Of a stretch of 64,000 nt of DNA, positions 8,263 through 16,944 are shown in pieces (position 1 is the stretch's first letter; the number at the start of each line of letters is the position of its first letter). Under the pieces are notes generated by a model that was given only the letters and a program-made list of their open reading frames with translations, had not been told where the DNA came from and made no database searches. This DNA comes from Knoellia koreensis (GTDB lineage Bacteria; Actinomycetota; Actinomycetes; Actinomycetales; Dermatophilaceae), in NCBI RefSeq assembly GCF_013041615.1, contig NZ_JABEPQ010000001.1, positions 1,356,976-1,420,975 of the forward strand, given 5' to 3'. Position numbers and translations under genes: made by a program.

Positions 8263-9489
8263 TTATGCCCCGGCCGGGCGCCCGCCGGCCAGGGGTAGGC
8301 GCGCGGACACCTGCCAGCGGTCCGCCTCACGACCCGCGGTCAGGTCGCCGCCGACGGCTTCGGCGCGCGTGCGCATCCCGAGCAGCCCACTGCCACCCCC
8401 GCCCTCAGCAGGCAACGAGTCTGCCCCGATTGCGTTGGCCACGAACAGGTGCAGGGCCTCCTCGTCCGCGTCAATGCGCACATGGCAGGCCTCGCCTGGG
8501 GCGTGGCGCGAGGCGTTGGACAGCGACTCCTGGACGATCCGGTATGCCGCGAGGCCGACGGCCGCGGGCACGTCACCGAGGGTGGGCGGCAGCGCATCCC
8601 ACGTGAGCGGCATACCCGCCGCCTGTGCGGAAGCGAGCAGTGACGCCACGTCGCCGCCGCCGGGCACCGGCGCGACGAGCCGTTCGCCCTCGTCGGACCG
8701 CAGCACGCCGAGCACGCCACGCACCTCGGTGAGCGCGGCGCGGGCCGACCGCTCGATCGAGGTGAACTCCTCTCGCGTTGCCGCGTCGACGTCCGCGAGC
8801 CGGTAGGGCGCCGACTGCGCCTGCACCACGATGAGCGACATGTGGTGCGCGACGACGTCGTGCAGCTCGCGGGCGATCATGCTGCGCTCCTCCAGCACCG
8901 CACGGCGGGCGCGTTCCACCTCGCCGAGCTCGGCCTCACGGGCGAGCTGGCGGCGCGACAGGATCAGCCAGCGCACCAGCAGCGCGACGATGGCGAGCAC
9001 CGCCTGCCCCCACGCCCAGTTCTTGAGGTCGCCGTCCAGCACCACCCCGAAGACCGCGCCGGTGCCACCGATGGCGATGAGCACCTCGGGCCACGGTGCG
9101 CGCAGGCAGACCCCCACGAGCAGCGCGAGCAACACGAGGAAGTACACGACCGGCCACGGCATCGGCCAGTCGGGCAGCGCCGACCGCGAGGCCCAGAAAC
9201 CGACCCCGACGGCGAGCGCCAGCCCCCAGGCGAGCAGGGGCCGGGCGCGCGCCAGCAACAACGGCCCCACCTCCCAGAGGGCCACCACCGGCAGCAGGCT
9301 GGGGGTCACGGCATTGGTCAGCGGCAGGGTCGGCCAGGCGATGGAGAACAGCAGGGCGGCGACCAGCGCGAGGGTGATGTCGACGTTGCGGCCTGCCAGC
9401 CGGCCGGGCAGCGCCAGAGCCCGACCGGCACCGCGGGCGAGACCGCGCAGGCGCTGCCGGCGCGGACGGGGCTGCTTGGTCGACTTCAT
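8263..9489 (-). CDS. sensor histidine kinase (HisKA_3 type)
   Basis: The protein of about 408 residues has five or six hydrophobic segments in its first 190 residues (for example ITLALVAALLFSIAWPTL and VVYFLVLLALLVGVCL), then a linker helix and the dimerisation/phosphoacceptor motif MIARELHDVVAHHMSLIVVQ, whose His is the phosphorylation site. The C-terminal HATPase domain follows, with AAYRIVQESLSNASRHAP and GGSGLLGMRTRAEAVGG. There is no large extracellular loop, so it may sense the membrane or a small signal. An in-frame GTG two codons upstream (9495) is an alternative start. It is the partner of the response regulator immediately downstream. Confidence 0.92.
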   Translation of the reverse strand: MKSTKQPRPRRQRLRGLARGAGRALALPGRLAGRNVDITLALVAALLFSIAWPTLPLTNAVTPSLLPVVALWEVGPLLLARARPLLAWGLALAVGVGFWASRSALPDWPMPWPVVYFLVLLALLVGVCLRAPWPEVLIAIGGTGAVFGVVLDGDLKNWAWGQAVLAIVALLVRWLILSRRQLAREAELGEVERARRAVLEERSMIARELHDVVAHHMSLIVVQAQSAPYRLADVDAATREEFTSIERSARAALTEVRGVLGVLRSDEGERLVAPVPGGGDVASLLASAQAAGMPLTWDALPPTLGDVPAAVGLAAYRIVQESLSNASRHAPGEACHVRIDADEEALHLFVANAIGADSLPAEGGGGSGLLGMRTRAEAVGGDLTAGREADRWQVSARLPLAGGRPAGA

Positions 9490-9529
9490 GAACACGCGGC
9501 GAGCCTACGGGCCGCCGGGGCCGGGGCGC

Positions 9530-9547
9530 GTCACTCCCAGGAGTGAC
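9530..9547. promoter_or_regulatory. 18-bp palindrome, candidate response-regulator site
   Basis: GTCACTCC-CA-GGAGTGAC is a perfect inverted repeat in the 171-bp divergent space between the histidine kinase gene and the phospholipase-like gene. A looser CTAC/GTAG pair lies just to its right at about 9553-9568. Dimeric NarL-type regulators bind such short inverted repeats. No hairpin role is expected because both neighbouring genes are transcribed away from it. Confidence 0.5.
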
Positions 9548-9660
9548 ATCCGCCTACCCCACGAGTAGACGGTCGGGGCCCGCGAGAGACCAGAACAGTA
9601 GGCGAACTCCCCTCTCGCGCATGACGATCCGTTGCGTCAGGCGTTCCTAGCTTCGCGGTC

Positions 9661-10320
9661 ATGAAGACCGCAACCAAGTACCTCACCATCTGCCTCGTCA
9701 TCGGCACGTGCCTGTGGGCCATGCTCGAGTCGCCCCAGGCCCTGGGCGGTCGCGACGGCACCGAGACCGCCAGCGCGGTGGCCGTCGACGCCCTCGTGCA
9801 CGAACCGGGCGAGCGCGCCGAGGTGACCATCCCCCGTGGCTTCGGCCGGGCCATGGGCTATGCGCCACGGCTCCAGCAGGGGCTGCTCGTCGACCCGACC
9901 GGCGAGTGCTCCGGGCCGCTTCCGCTGCCGGCCAGCTTCGACGCCGTCTGCCGCCGGCACGACCTCGGCTACGACCTCCTGCGCTACGCCGACGAGTCCG
10001 GTCAGCCGCTGCCCACGTCGGCCAGGCGCGCCATCGACGACCAGTTCGACGCGGGCCTGCACGCGGCCTGTACCAGCGGTGACTGGAGTTGCGTGGCCCT
10101 CGCCGACACGGCCTCAGCGGCCGTGCGGGTCAACTCCTGGCGCCAGCACTGGGCGGCCCCTTGGCACGAGACACCCGCGAGCATCGTCCAGGCCGCCAGC
10201 GGGATCACGGTCCTGCTCTCCGCGCTCGGCCTGGCCGGCGTGGGCCTGGGCCGGCTGCGCCCCCGCAGGCTCCGCCGCCCGGTCGCCGCCATCGCGACCA
10301 CCTCGGCGGTGTCGGCATGA
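9661..10320 (+). CDS. prokaryotic phospholipase A2-like membrane protein
   Basis: The 219-residue protein has an N-terminal hydrophobic segment (about residues 7-24), an extracytoplasmic middle and a C-terminal hydrophobic segment (ITVLLSALGLAGVGLG) with a basic tail. The middle carries FDAVCRRHDLGYDLLRYA at about residues 95-112, matching the secreted PLA2 active-site motif C-x-R-H-D-x-x-Y with the catalytic His-Asp pair. Further Cys residues (ECSG, AACTSGDWSC) could form disulfides. Such enzymes cleave the sn-2 ester of phospholipids. Its stop overlaps the start of the following membrane hydrolase by 4 bp (ATGA), so the two are likely produced together. Whether the Asp network and calcium loop are complete cannot be judged. 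Confidence 0.75.
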   Translation: MKTATKYLTICLVIGTCLWAMLESPQALGGRDGTETASAVAVDALVHEPGERAEVTIPRGFGRAMGYAPRLQQGLLVDPTGECSGPLPLPASFDAVCRRHDLGYDLLRYADESGQPLPTSARRAIDDQFDAGLHAACTSGDWSCVALADTASAAVRVNSWRQHWAAPWHETPASIVQAASGITVLLSALGLAGVGLGRLRPRRLRRPVAAIATTSAVSA

Positions 10321-11552
10321 GCGTCGCCGTCGCGACGCGAACTGCGTTGCACCCCAGGGCAGTCGAGCTTCCCGCGCCGCCGCGGGTGTCCGCCAGCATC
10401 GCCGTCCTCTTGGGTGTCGTCGCCGGGCTGTTCCCGTCGCTCATCCCCCATGGACCGATCCTGCGCGGCGTCTCGGTCGGCTTGTTCGTCTTGGCGACCA
10501 CCGCCCTCACCCGTCGTCTCCGACCCGCCGCCCCGCGACTCAGGCCGCCCACACGACGGCTCACCCTCGCCGCCACGGCGGTCGTGCTGCCCGCATTCGC
10601 GTGGTGGGCCATCGGCGTGGAGGCAGCGCAGCGGGCGGCCGCGGGCATGCCGCCGGCGGGCCCCGTCCACTGGGCGGCGGCTGCCTGCGTGGCGGTCGCG
10701 ACCGCCACGCTCCTGCGCGGCATCGGGTGGCTCGCACGCCACTGGCGCCGGACCTGGCGACCGGTCCTCGGTGCGGCCGTCGCGGTCGCCTTCCTCGCCC
10801 CAGCCGTCCCCGTCCAGGCCGCCGGCTCGTCCGGCCAGGTCCTCCAGCAGGGCTCACCCGTGGGTGCCGTGCGGGCGTATGCCGCGGAGCGGGCCGACGA
10901 GTCGCTGGGCCAGCGGGCGGAGCGCGCCGCCGACCTGCTCGTGTCGCGTGGCGGCCTCGCCAAGGAGCACGTCGTCGTCGCCGTGCCGACGGGCTCGGGG
11001 TGGGTCGACCCGGCGGCGGTCACGGGCTTCGAGAAGAGGTTCCGGGGCGACGTGGCCACCGTGTCGCTCCAGTACGCCACCACACCCAGCTGGGTTGCGT
11101 TCCTCTTCCAGCGCGACTCGGCGAACACCGGTGCGCGCGCCCTGCTCGACGCGGTCCTGGCCCGCGTCGACACACTCCCCGAGGCCGAACGCCCGCAGGT
11201 CCACCTCTACGGCGAGAGCCTCGGCGCCCTCGCCGGGCAGGCGGCGGTCAGCGCCCCCGGACGGACCGACCGGCTCTGCTCGGCCCTCTGGGTGGGCTCC
11301 CCCGGCGGCGGCCGGGCCGGTGTCGACCGCGAGGTGCTGGTCAGCAACGCCGACGACCCGGTGGTGCTCGCGACGCCATGGCTGGCCGTTCGCCCGGCCG
11401 AGGCGGACGCTCCGTGGCTGCCCGGTGTCAGCTACGCGCAGGCGGCCTTCGACTTCGTCGGTTCGCTGGCCGTGCCCGAGGGACACGGCCACCGCTACGG
11501 AACCGACCAGGCGCTGGCCATGCCGACCTGCCCCAAACCCTCGCTAGGTTGA
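10317..11552 (+). CDS. membrane alpha/beta-hydrolase family protein (DUF2319-like)
   Basis: The chosen ATG at 10317 overlaps the previous stop. The 411-residue product has about four N-terminal membrane segments (for example VSASIAVLLGVVAGLFPSL, LTLAATAVVLPAFAWWAI, VLGAAVAVAFLAPAVPV), then a large domain. Within it VHLYGESLGALAGQAA gives the nucleophile elbow G-E-S-L-G (Ser), and the ordering RADESLGQRAERA, YATTPSWVAFLFQRD and WVGSPGG fits the actinobacterial alpha/beta-hydrolase family Abhydrolase_9. The C-terminal GHGHRYGTDQA could supply the catalytic His. The hydrolase part should face outside. The substrate is unknown; coupling to a PLA2-like gene suggests envelope lipid or ester turnover. 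Confidence 0.8.
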   Translation: MSVAVATRTALHPRAVELPAPPRVSASIAVLLGVVAGLFPSLIPHGPILRGVSVGLFVLATTALTRRLRPAAPRLRPPTRRLTLAATAVVLPAFAWWAIGVEAAQRAAAGMPPAGPVHWAAAACVAVATATLLRGIGWLARHWRRTWRPVLGAAVAVAFLAPAVPVQAAGSSGQVLQQGSPVGAVRAYAAERADESLGQRAERAADLLVSRGGLAKEHVVVAVPTGSGWVDPAAVTGFEKRFRGDVATVSLQYATTPSWVAFLFQRDSANTGARALLDAVLARVDTLPEAERPQVHLYGESLGALAGQAAVSAPGRTDRLCSALWVGSPGGGRAGVDREVLVSNADDPVVLATPWLAVRPAEADAPWLPGVSYAQAAFDFVGSLAVPEGHGHRYGTDQALAMPTCPKPSLG

Positions 11553-11593
11553 CCGCACCGGGGAAACCTCACGCGCCCAGAAAGGGACGACCC

Positions 11594-12172
11594 ATGTCAG
11601 CAGTGGACGAGATCCTGTCGCAGGTCGACATCAACCAGCTCGCACAGCAGGTGGACGCACAGCCGCAGGAGGTGGAGCAGGCCGCCCGCACCGCGCTGCC
11701 CGCGCTGCTCGGCGGGCTCGAGGCGAACGCTGCCGACCCGGCCGGCAACGCCTCCCTCCAGCAGGCACTGGGCCAGCACAGCTCCTCGCTCATCGACGGC
11801 GGTGTCGACCTGTCGCAGGTCGACACGGCCGACGGCGCCAAGATCGCGTCGAACATCTTCGGCTCCAACGAGGAGCAGGTCGTCAACCAGCTCGGCGGCG
11901 TCGGGGGCGGCGCATCGAAGGGCCTCATCAGCAAGCTGATCCCGATCCTCGCGCCGATCGTGCTCTCCTGGCTGGTCAAGCAGGTCACGGGCAAGACCGG
12001 CGGCGCGACGCCGTCTGCCCAGGGCGGTCAGGCCGGCTCGGGCGGGCTCGGCGACATCCTCGGCCAGGTGCTCGGTGGCGCCACGCAGGGTGCCCAGCAG
12101 GGCAGTGGCGGCGGCGCGGGCAACATCATCAGCGACGTCCTGGGCGGCCTCCTCGGCGGTGGGCGCCGCTAG
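11594..12172 (+). CDS. DUF937 (YidB-like) domain protein
   Basis: The 192-residue protein starts at the ATG at 11594, preceded by the ribosome-binding site AAAGGGA. The N-terminal half contains QVDINQLAQQVDAQPQEVEQ and ALPALLGGLEANAADPAG, and the middle contains SNIFGSNEEQVVNQL and LISKLIPILAPIVLSWL, which match the DUF937 family. The C-terminal 60 residues are Gly/Gln/Ser-rich and low in complexity, ending in DVLGGLLGGGRR. The family's role is unknown. It follows the hydrolase gene by 41 bp and is the last gene of a rightward run, ending at a hairpin terminator. Confidence 0.8.
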   Translation: MSAVDEILSQVDINQLAQQVDAQPQEVEQAARTALPALLGGLEANAADPAGNASLQQALGQHSSSLIDGGVDLSQVDTADGAKIASNIFGSNEEQVVNQLGGVGGGASKGLISKLIPILAPIVLSWLVKQVTGKTGGATPSAQGGQAGSGGLGDILGQVLGGATQGAQQGSGGGAGNIISDVLGGLLGGGRR

Positions 12173-12185
12173 CAGCGCCCGCCGG

Positions 12186-12224
12186 CCACGCGGCATACCG
12201 GCATGACGTCGGTATGTCGCGTGG
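12186..12224. terminator. bidirectional hairpin terminator built from the GTATGCCG motif
   Basis: The 15-nt arms at 12186-12200 and 12210-12224 are complementary except at one position that forms a G-U pair on one strand. They flank a 9-nt loop. The hairpin sits between the convergent DUF937 and gatB genes and touches the gatB stop. The left arm contains CCACGCGGCATAC, the reverse of the window-wide motif. No T-run follows. Confidence 0.8.
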
Positions 12225-13775
12225 TCAGGTGAGCTTGGCGAGGATCAGCTCGCGCGCCTTGCCGGCGTCGGCCTGACCCTTCATCTCCTTCATGACCTGG
12301 CCGATGAGCGCCCCCGCGGCCTGCACCTTGCCGTCGCGGATCTTCTGTGCCACATCGGGATTCGCGTCGATGACCTTGTCGACGGCCGCCTCGAGTGCGC
12401 CGTCGTCCTGCACCAGCTCGAGCCCACGCGCGTCAGCCACTTGCGTCGGCGTGCCCTCGCCGGCGATGACACCGTCGAGCACCTGGCGGGCGAGGTTGTC
12501 GTTGAGCCGGCCGGCCTTGACCAGCCCGTCGAGCTCGGCCACGTGGGCCGGGGTGACGCCGAAGTCCTCGACGCCCTTGCCCTGGGCGTTGGCGCGACGG
12601 GCCAGCTCACCGAGCCACCACTTGCGGGCGGCCGCCGGAGTGGCCCCGGCCGTCACGGTCTCCTCGATGAGCTCGAGCGCGCCCGCGTTGACGACGTCGC
12701 GCATCTCGAGATCGCTGTAGCCCCAGTCGGACTGGAGCCGTGCCCGTCGTTCGGCCGGGGGCTCGGGCAGGGTCGCCCGCAGCGCCTCGACCGTCTCGGC
12801 GCTCGGCGCGACCGGCACGAGGTCGGGCTCGGGGAAGTAGCGGTAGTCCTCGGCGTCGGACTTCTCGCGACCGGCGGTGGTGACCCCGGTGTCCTCGTGC
12901 CAGTGGCGCGTCTCCTGGGTGATCTTGTGGCCCGCGTCGAGCACCGCGGCGTGCCGCGAGATCTCGTAACGCACAGCACGCTCGACCGAGCGCAACGAGT
13001 TGACGTTCTTGGTCTCGGTGCGGGTGCCGAGCGGCACCTCTGCCTGCTCGGCACTGGTCGGGTCGCCGACGCGCGGACGCAGCGACACGTTGGCGTCGCA
13101 GCGCAGCGACCCCTGCTCCATCTTCACGTCCGAGACGTCGAGCGCGCGCAGCAGGTCGCGCAGCGCGGCGACGTAGGCTCGCGCGACCTCGGGGGCGCGC
13201 TTCCCCGCACCGGTGATCGGCTTGGTGACGATCTCGATGAGTGGGATGCCGGCGCGGTTGTAGTCGACGAGGGAGTGGTCGGCGCCGTGGATGCGGCCCG
13301 TCGCGCCACCGACGTGCAGCGACTTGCCGGTGTCCTCCTCCATGTGGGCGCGCTCGATCTCGACCCGGAACGTCTCGGTCCCCGGGCCCGACTCGGCCGG
13401 CACCTGCACGTCGAGGTACCCGCCCGCCGCGATCGGCTCGTCGTACTGGCTCGTCTGGAAGTTCTTCGGCATGTCCGGGTAGAAGTAGTTCTTCCGCGCG
13501 AACCGGCTCCACGGCGCGATCGAGCAGTTCAGGGCGAGCCCGATCCGGATGGCCGACTCGACGGCCTTCTCGTTGACGACGGGCAGCGCGCCCGGCAGCC
13601 CGAGGCACACCGGGCAGACCTGGCTGTTGGGCTCGGCCCCGAACCCGGTCGCGCAGCCGCAGAACATCTTCGAGGCCGTGCCGAGCTCGACGTGCACCTC
13701 GAGCCCCATCACGGGGTCGTAGCGCTTGATCGCCTCGTCGTAGTCCACGACCTCGTCGGTGACGGTGGTGGTCAT
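12225..13775 (-). CDS. gatB: Asp-tRNA(Asn)/Glu-tRNA(Gln) amidotransferase subunit B
   Basis: The 516-residue protein has the GatB N-terminal catalytic region ([13 protein letters not shown] near residue 19), the zinc-type cysteines MFCGCATGF and [11 protein letters not shown], and the signature [11 protein letters not shown]-type sequence as [16 protein letters not shown]. The C-terminal YqeY-like tail contains [21 protein letters not shown], used to bind the tRNA. GatB phosphorylates and amidates misacylated Glu-tRNA(Gln) or Asp-tRNA(Asn) with ammonia channelled from GatA. Length is normal. It is the third gene of gatC-gatA-gatB, 4 bp after gatA. Confidence 0.97.
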   Translation of the reverse strand: MTTTVTDEVVDYDEAIKRYDPVMGLEVHVELGTASKMFCGCATGFGAEPNSQVCPVCLGLPGALPVVNEKAVESAIRIGLALNCSIAPWSRFARKNYFYPDMPKNFQTSQYDEPIAAGGYLDVQVPAESGPGTETFRVEIERAHMEEDTGKSLHVGGATGRIHGADHSLVDYNRAGIPLIEIVTKPITGAGKRAPEVARAYVAALRDLLRALDVSDVKMEQGSLRCDANVSLRPRVGDPTSAEQAEVPLGTRTETKNVNSLRSVERAVRYEISRHAAVLDAGHKITQETRHWHEDTGVTTAGREKSDAEDYRYFPEPDLVPVAPSAETVEALRATLPEPPAERRARLQSDWGYSDLEMRDVVNAGALELIEETVTAGATPAAARKWWLGELARRANAQGKGVEDFGVTPAHVAELDGLVKAGRLNDNLARQVLDGVIAGEGTPTQVADARGLELVQDDGALEAAVDKVIDANPDVAQKIRDGKVQAAGALIGQVMKEMKGQADAGKARELILAKLT

Positions 13776-13779
13776 CTGG

Positions 13780-15297
13780 TCAGGCTCCCTTCACGCCGAG
13801 CTCCGGCGCCTTTGCGAGCAGCGGCCCGCCCCACTTCTCCAGCAGCATGGCCTCCAGCGCCGCACCGACGCCGTAGAGCCGCTCGTCCTTGGTCGCCGGT
13901 GCGAGGACCTGGATGCCGGTCGGCAGCCCGTCCTCGTCGGCGAGGCCGCTCGGCAGCGACATGCCCGGCACGCCGGCGAGGTTGGCCGGGATGGTCGCGA
14001 CGTCCTGGAGGTACATCGACATCGGGTCCTGGAGCTTGTCGCCCAGCTTGAACGCCGTCGTCGGCGAGGTCGGGCTCACGAGCACGTCGACCTGCTCGAA
14101 GGCCTTGGCGAAGTCGTTCGCGATGAGGCGACGCACCTTCTGCGCCTGCCCGTAGTAGGCGTCGTAGTAGCCGCTGGACAGCGCGTAGGTGCCGAGGATG
14201 ATGCGGCGCTTGACCTCGTCGCCGAACCCGGCGTCGCGGGTCGCGGCCATGACCTGCTCGGCGCTCGGGTCGCTGACGCCCTCGGGCAGCACCCGCAGGC
14301 CGTAGCGCATGGCGTCGAACTTCGCGAGGTTCGACGACGCCTCGCTGGGCAGGATCAGGTAGTAGGCCGCGAGCGCGTAGTCGAAGCTCGGTGCCGACAC
14401 CTCGACGACCTCGGCACCGGCACCCTCGAGCAGCGCGACGGCCTCGTCGAAGCGCGCCCGCACGCCGGCCTGGTAGCCCTCGCCGCCGAGCTCCTTGATG
14501 ACGCCGACCTTGAGACCCTTGACGTCCGCGCGGCGCGCGGCCTCGACGACCGGTGGCACCGGTGCGTCGATCGAGGTGGAGTCCATCGGGTCGTGCCCGC
14601 CGATGACCGAGTGCAGCAGCGCGGCGTCGAGGACGGTGCGCGTGACCGGCCCGGCCTGGTCGAGGCTGGACGCGAGCGCCACCAGGCCGTAGCGCGAGAC
14701 GCCGCCGTAGGTGGGCTTGACGCCCACCGTGCCCGTGACCGCGCCGGGCTGGCGAATGGAGCCGCCGGTGTCGGTGCCGATCGCCAAGGGCGCCTCGTAT
14801 GCCGCGACGGCGGCCGAGCTGCCGCCTCCCGACCCGCCGGGGATGCGGTCGAGGTCCCACGGGTTGTGCGTGGGGCCGTAGGCGGAGTGCTCGGTGGAGG
14901 ACCCCATGGCGAACTCGTCCATGTTGGTCTTGCCGAGGATGGGCAGGCCGGCCTCGCGCAGCTTGGTCACGAGGGTCGCGTCGTACGGCGGCACCCAGCC
15001 CTGGAGGATGCGCGACCCACAGGTCGTCGGCATCCCCTTGGTGGCCATGACGTCCTTGACCGCGATCGGCACACCGGCCAGGACGTGCAGGTCCTCACCG
15101 GCCGCACGACGGCGGTCGACGTCCGCGGCAGCGGCGAGGGCACCCTCGCCGTCGACGTGGAGGAAGGCGTGCACGTCGCCGTCGACGGCACCGATGCGGT
15201 CGAGGTGGGCCTGCACGACCTCGGTCGAGCTGACCTCGCCGCGGGCGAGGAGGTCGGCCAGCGAGGCAGCGCTGGCGCGGGTGATGTCAGTGTTCAC
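13780..15297 (-). CDS. gatA: Asp-tRNA(Asn)/Glu-tRNA(Gln) amidotransferase subunit A
   Basis: The 505-residue protein is an amidase-signature enzyme. The catalytic Lys is in [10 protein letters not shown] (about residue 78), the Gly/Ser-rich signature is [15 protein letters not shown], and the nucleophile Ser is in [15 protein letters not shown]. GatA hydrolyses glutamine and passes ammonia to GatB. It stands between gatC (24 bp upstream) and gatB (4 bp downstream), and the three should form one complex and one transcript. The sequence shows nothing unusual. Confidence 0.97.
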   Translation of the reverse strand: MNTDITRASAASLADLLARGEVSSTEVVQAHLDRIGAVDGDVHAFLHVDGEGALAAAADVDRRRAAGEDLHVLAGVPIAVKDVMATKGMPTTCGSRILQGWVPPYDATLVTKLREAGLPILGKTNMDEFAMGSSTEHSAYGPTHNPWDLDRIPGGSGGGSSAAVAAYEAPLAIGTDTGGSIRQPGAVTGTVGVKPTYGGVSRYGLVALASSLDQAGPVTRTVLDAALLHSVIGGHDPMDSTSIDAPVPPVVEAARRADVKGLKVGVIKELGGEGYQAGVRARFDEAVALLEGAGAEVVEVSAPSFDYALAAYYLILPSEASSNLAKFDAMRYGLRVLPEGVSDPSAEQVMAATRDAGFGDEVKRRIILGTYALSSGYYDAYYGQAQKVRRLIANDFAKAFEQVDVLVSPTSPTTAFKLGDKLQDPMSMYLQDVATIPANLAGVPGMSLPSGLADEDGLPTGIQVLAPATKDERLYGVGAALEAMLLEKWGGPLLAKAPELGVKGA

Positions 15298-15321
15298 GGT
15301 GGTCCTTGGATCGGGTCCGGC

Positions 15322-15618
15322 TCAGTCTTCGGCGAGGATGCGCGGCACGGAGAAACGCTCCTGCTCCTGCGCCGGCGCCATCGCGAGCGCGACCTCGGCG
15401 CCGAGCGACGGGCGCACCTCGTCGGGGCGGGTCACGTTGGTGATGGGCAGCGGGTGCGACATCGGCTCGATGTCGTCCGCCGCGACCTCCTGCACCTTGG
15501 CCACGGACTCGAGGATGACCCCGAGCTCGCCGACCATGCGGTCGAGCTCGGCGTCGGAGAGGTCGATGCGGGCGAGGCCGGCGAGGTGCGCGACGTCATC
15601 CCTGGACAGTGCGGACAT
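15322..15618 (-). CDS. gatC: Asp-tRNA(Asn)/Glu-tRNA(Gln) amidotransferase subunit C
   Basis: The 98-residue protein begins MSALSRDDVAHLAGLARIDL, the standard GatC N-terminus, and continues with SHPLPITNVTRPDEV and a C-terminal RFSVPRILAED. GatC wraps around the GatA-GatB interface and stabilises the complex. A frame extends to 15642, but the ATG at 15618 matches family starts. It heads the gatCAB operon and is divergent from the epimerase gene at 15696. Confidence 0.95.
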   Translation of the reverse strand: MSALSRDDVAHLAGLARIDLSDAELDRMVGELGVILESVAKVQEVAADDIEPMSHPLPITNVTRPDEVRPSLGAEVALAMAPAQEQERFSVPRILAED

Positions 15619-15683
15619 GCCCGTCAGTCTAGGGGTGAGCAAGCCCTCATCCCGACGCGGTGTCGGGCCCGCCGGACCCGCCC

Positions 15684-15689
15684 TACAGT
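15684..15689 (+). promoter_or_regulatory. -10 element of a leaderless promoter
   Basis: TACAGT lies 6 bp before the ATG at 15696 with no ribosome-binding site between, as in a leaderless transcript. Confidence 0.55.
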
Positions 15690-15695
15690 GAACGC

Positions 15696-16139
15696 ATGAG
15701 CAGCAGCCTGCCCATCAACCTGTTCACCGCGATCGACCACGTGGGCGTCGCCGTGACCGACCTCGACGAAGCGATCGCGTTCTACCGCGACACCTTCGGC
15801 ATGGAGCTGGCCCACCAGGAGGTCAACGAGGAGCAGGGGGTCCGCGAGGCGATGATGGCCGTCGGCGGCAGCGGCTCGCACATCCAGCTGCTGGCACCGC
15901 TGTCCCCCGAGTCGACCATCGCCAAGTTCCTCGACCGGTCCGGCCCCGGCGTGCAGCAGGTCGCCTACCGCGTCGAGGACGTCGAGGCGGTCAGCCAGAC
16001 CCTGCGCGAGCGCGGCCTGCGGATGCTCTACGACGAGCCCCGCCGCGGCACCTCCAACTCGCGGGTCAACTTCATCCACCCCAAGGACGCCGGCGGCATA
16101 CTCGTCGAGCTGGTCCAGCCCGCGCACGAGACCCACTGA
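15696..16139 (+). CDS. methylmalonyl-CoA epimerase
   Basis: The 147-residue protein is a two-module glyoxalase/VOC fold enzyme. Metal-binding positions are visible as His in FTAIDHVGVAV (about residue 15), His in SGSHIQLLAPL, His/Gln around GVQQVAYRVEDV and Glu in GGILVELVQP near the C-terminus. Methylmalonyl-CoA epimerase interconverts the (R) and (S) forms of methylmalonyl-CoA, and related enzymes also act on ethylmalonyl-CoA. This fits the ccr and ecm genes elsewhere in the window. The in-frame ATG at 15660 is rejected because the TACAGT element and family length point to 15696. A GTATGCCG motif copy (reverse) forces the rare ATA codon in GGILVEL. Confidence 0.9.
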   Translation: MSSSLPINLFTAIDHVGVAVTDLDEAIAFYRDTFGMELAHQEVNEEQGVREAMMAVGGSGSHIQLLAPLSPESTIAKFLDRSGPGVQQVAYRVEDVEAVSQTLRERGLRMLYDEPRRGTSNSRVNFIHPKDAGGILVELVQPAHETH

Positions 16140-16188
16140 CGCGCGGGGCCCCTCCCGAGGCGACCTGTGCGTCGGCGAGACTGGGCGA

Positions 16189-16833
16189 ATGACCGAGACC
16201 AACGACTCGACCGCCTGGTTCGAGCAGCTGTATGCCGCGGCCGCGGCCGGTGAGATGCAGGTGCCCTGGGATCGGGGCACCCCGGCCGTGCCACTGGTGG
16301 AGTGGGCCGAACGCGAGGGCCTGAGCGGCGTGACCGCGGATGGCCAGACCAGGACGGCGATGGTCGTGGGTGCCGGCTACGGCCGCGACTCGGAGTACGT
16401 CGCCAGCCTGGGCTTTCGCACCACGGCCTCCGACATCGCCCCGACCGCCGTCAGGGACACGAAGGCGCGCTTTCCCGACAGCCGGGTCGACTACGTCGTG
16501 GCCGACCTGTTCGACCTGCCCGAGCAGTGGCGCGGCGCCTTCGACCTGGTCGTCGAGGACATGAACGTCCAGGCCCTCCCTGAGTCGGTTCGCCCCCAAG
16601 CCACCCAGGGTGTCGCCTCGCTGGTGGCACCGGGCGGGACGCTCGTGGTCATCATGGTTGCCCGCGACGAGGGCGTGGTCGTCGACGGACCACCGTGGCC
16701 GTTCACCGCGGGCCAGCTCGACGGCTTCGGTGCCGGTGGGCTGACCACGGTCACCCGCGAGCGCCTTCCCTCGGCCAGCGCCCCCGGCGTCAGCATCTGG
16801 CGCGAGGTCCTGCGCAGACCTCGCGAGAACTGA
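16189..16833 (+). CDS. class I SAM-dependent methyltransferase (TPMT-like)
   Basis: The 214-residue protein shows N-terminal MQVPWDRGTPAVPLVEW, as in thiopurine-methyltransferase-like proteins, then motif I AMVVGAGYGRDSEYVASLG for S-adenosylmethionine binding, the acidic loop TTASDIAPTAV, and DYVVADLFDLP. The C-terminal part has LVAPGGTLVVIMVAR (motif III-like). The methylated substrate is unknown; small halide or thiol acceptors are known in related proteins. It stands 49 bp after the epimerase gene on the same strand and could share its transcript. Confidence 0.82.
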   Translation: MTETNDSTAWFEQLYAAAAAGEMQVPWDRGTPAVPLVEWAEREGLSGVTADGQTRTAMVVGAGYGRDSEYVASLGFRTTASDIAPTAVRDTKARFPDSRVDYVVADLFDLPEQWRGAFDLVVEDMNVQALPESVRPQATQGVASLVAPGGTLVVIMVARDEGVVVDGPPWPFTAGQLDGFGAGGLTTVTRERLPSASAPGVSIWREVLRRPREN

Positions 16834-16944
16834 CCACGGGTCGGCCGAACGGCCGAGATGTGATGCAAACTCGGGCATATGCCGCCTGCCCACAGCAGAA
16901 TGCAGCAGGCCACCGCTTTCGCCCCCCTCCCCGTAGGACCTCGC

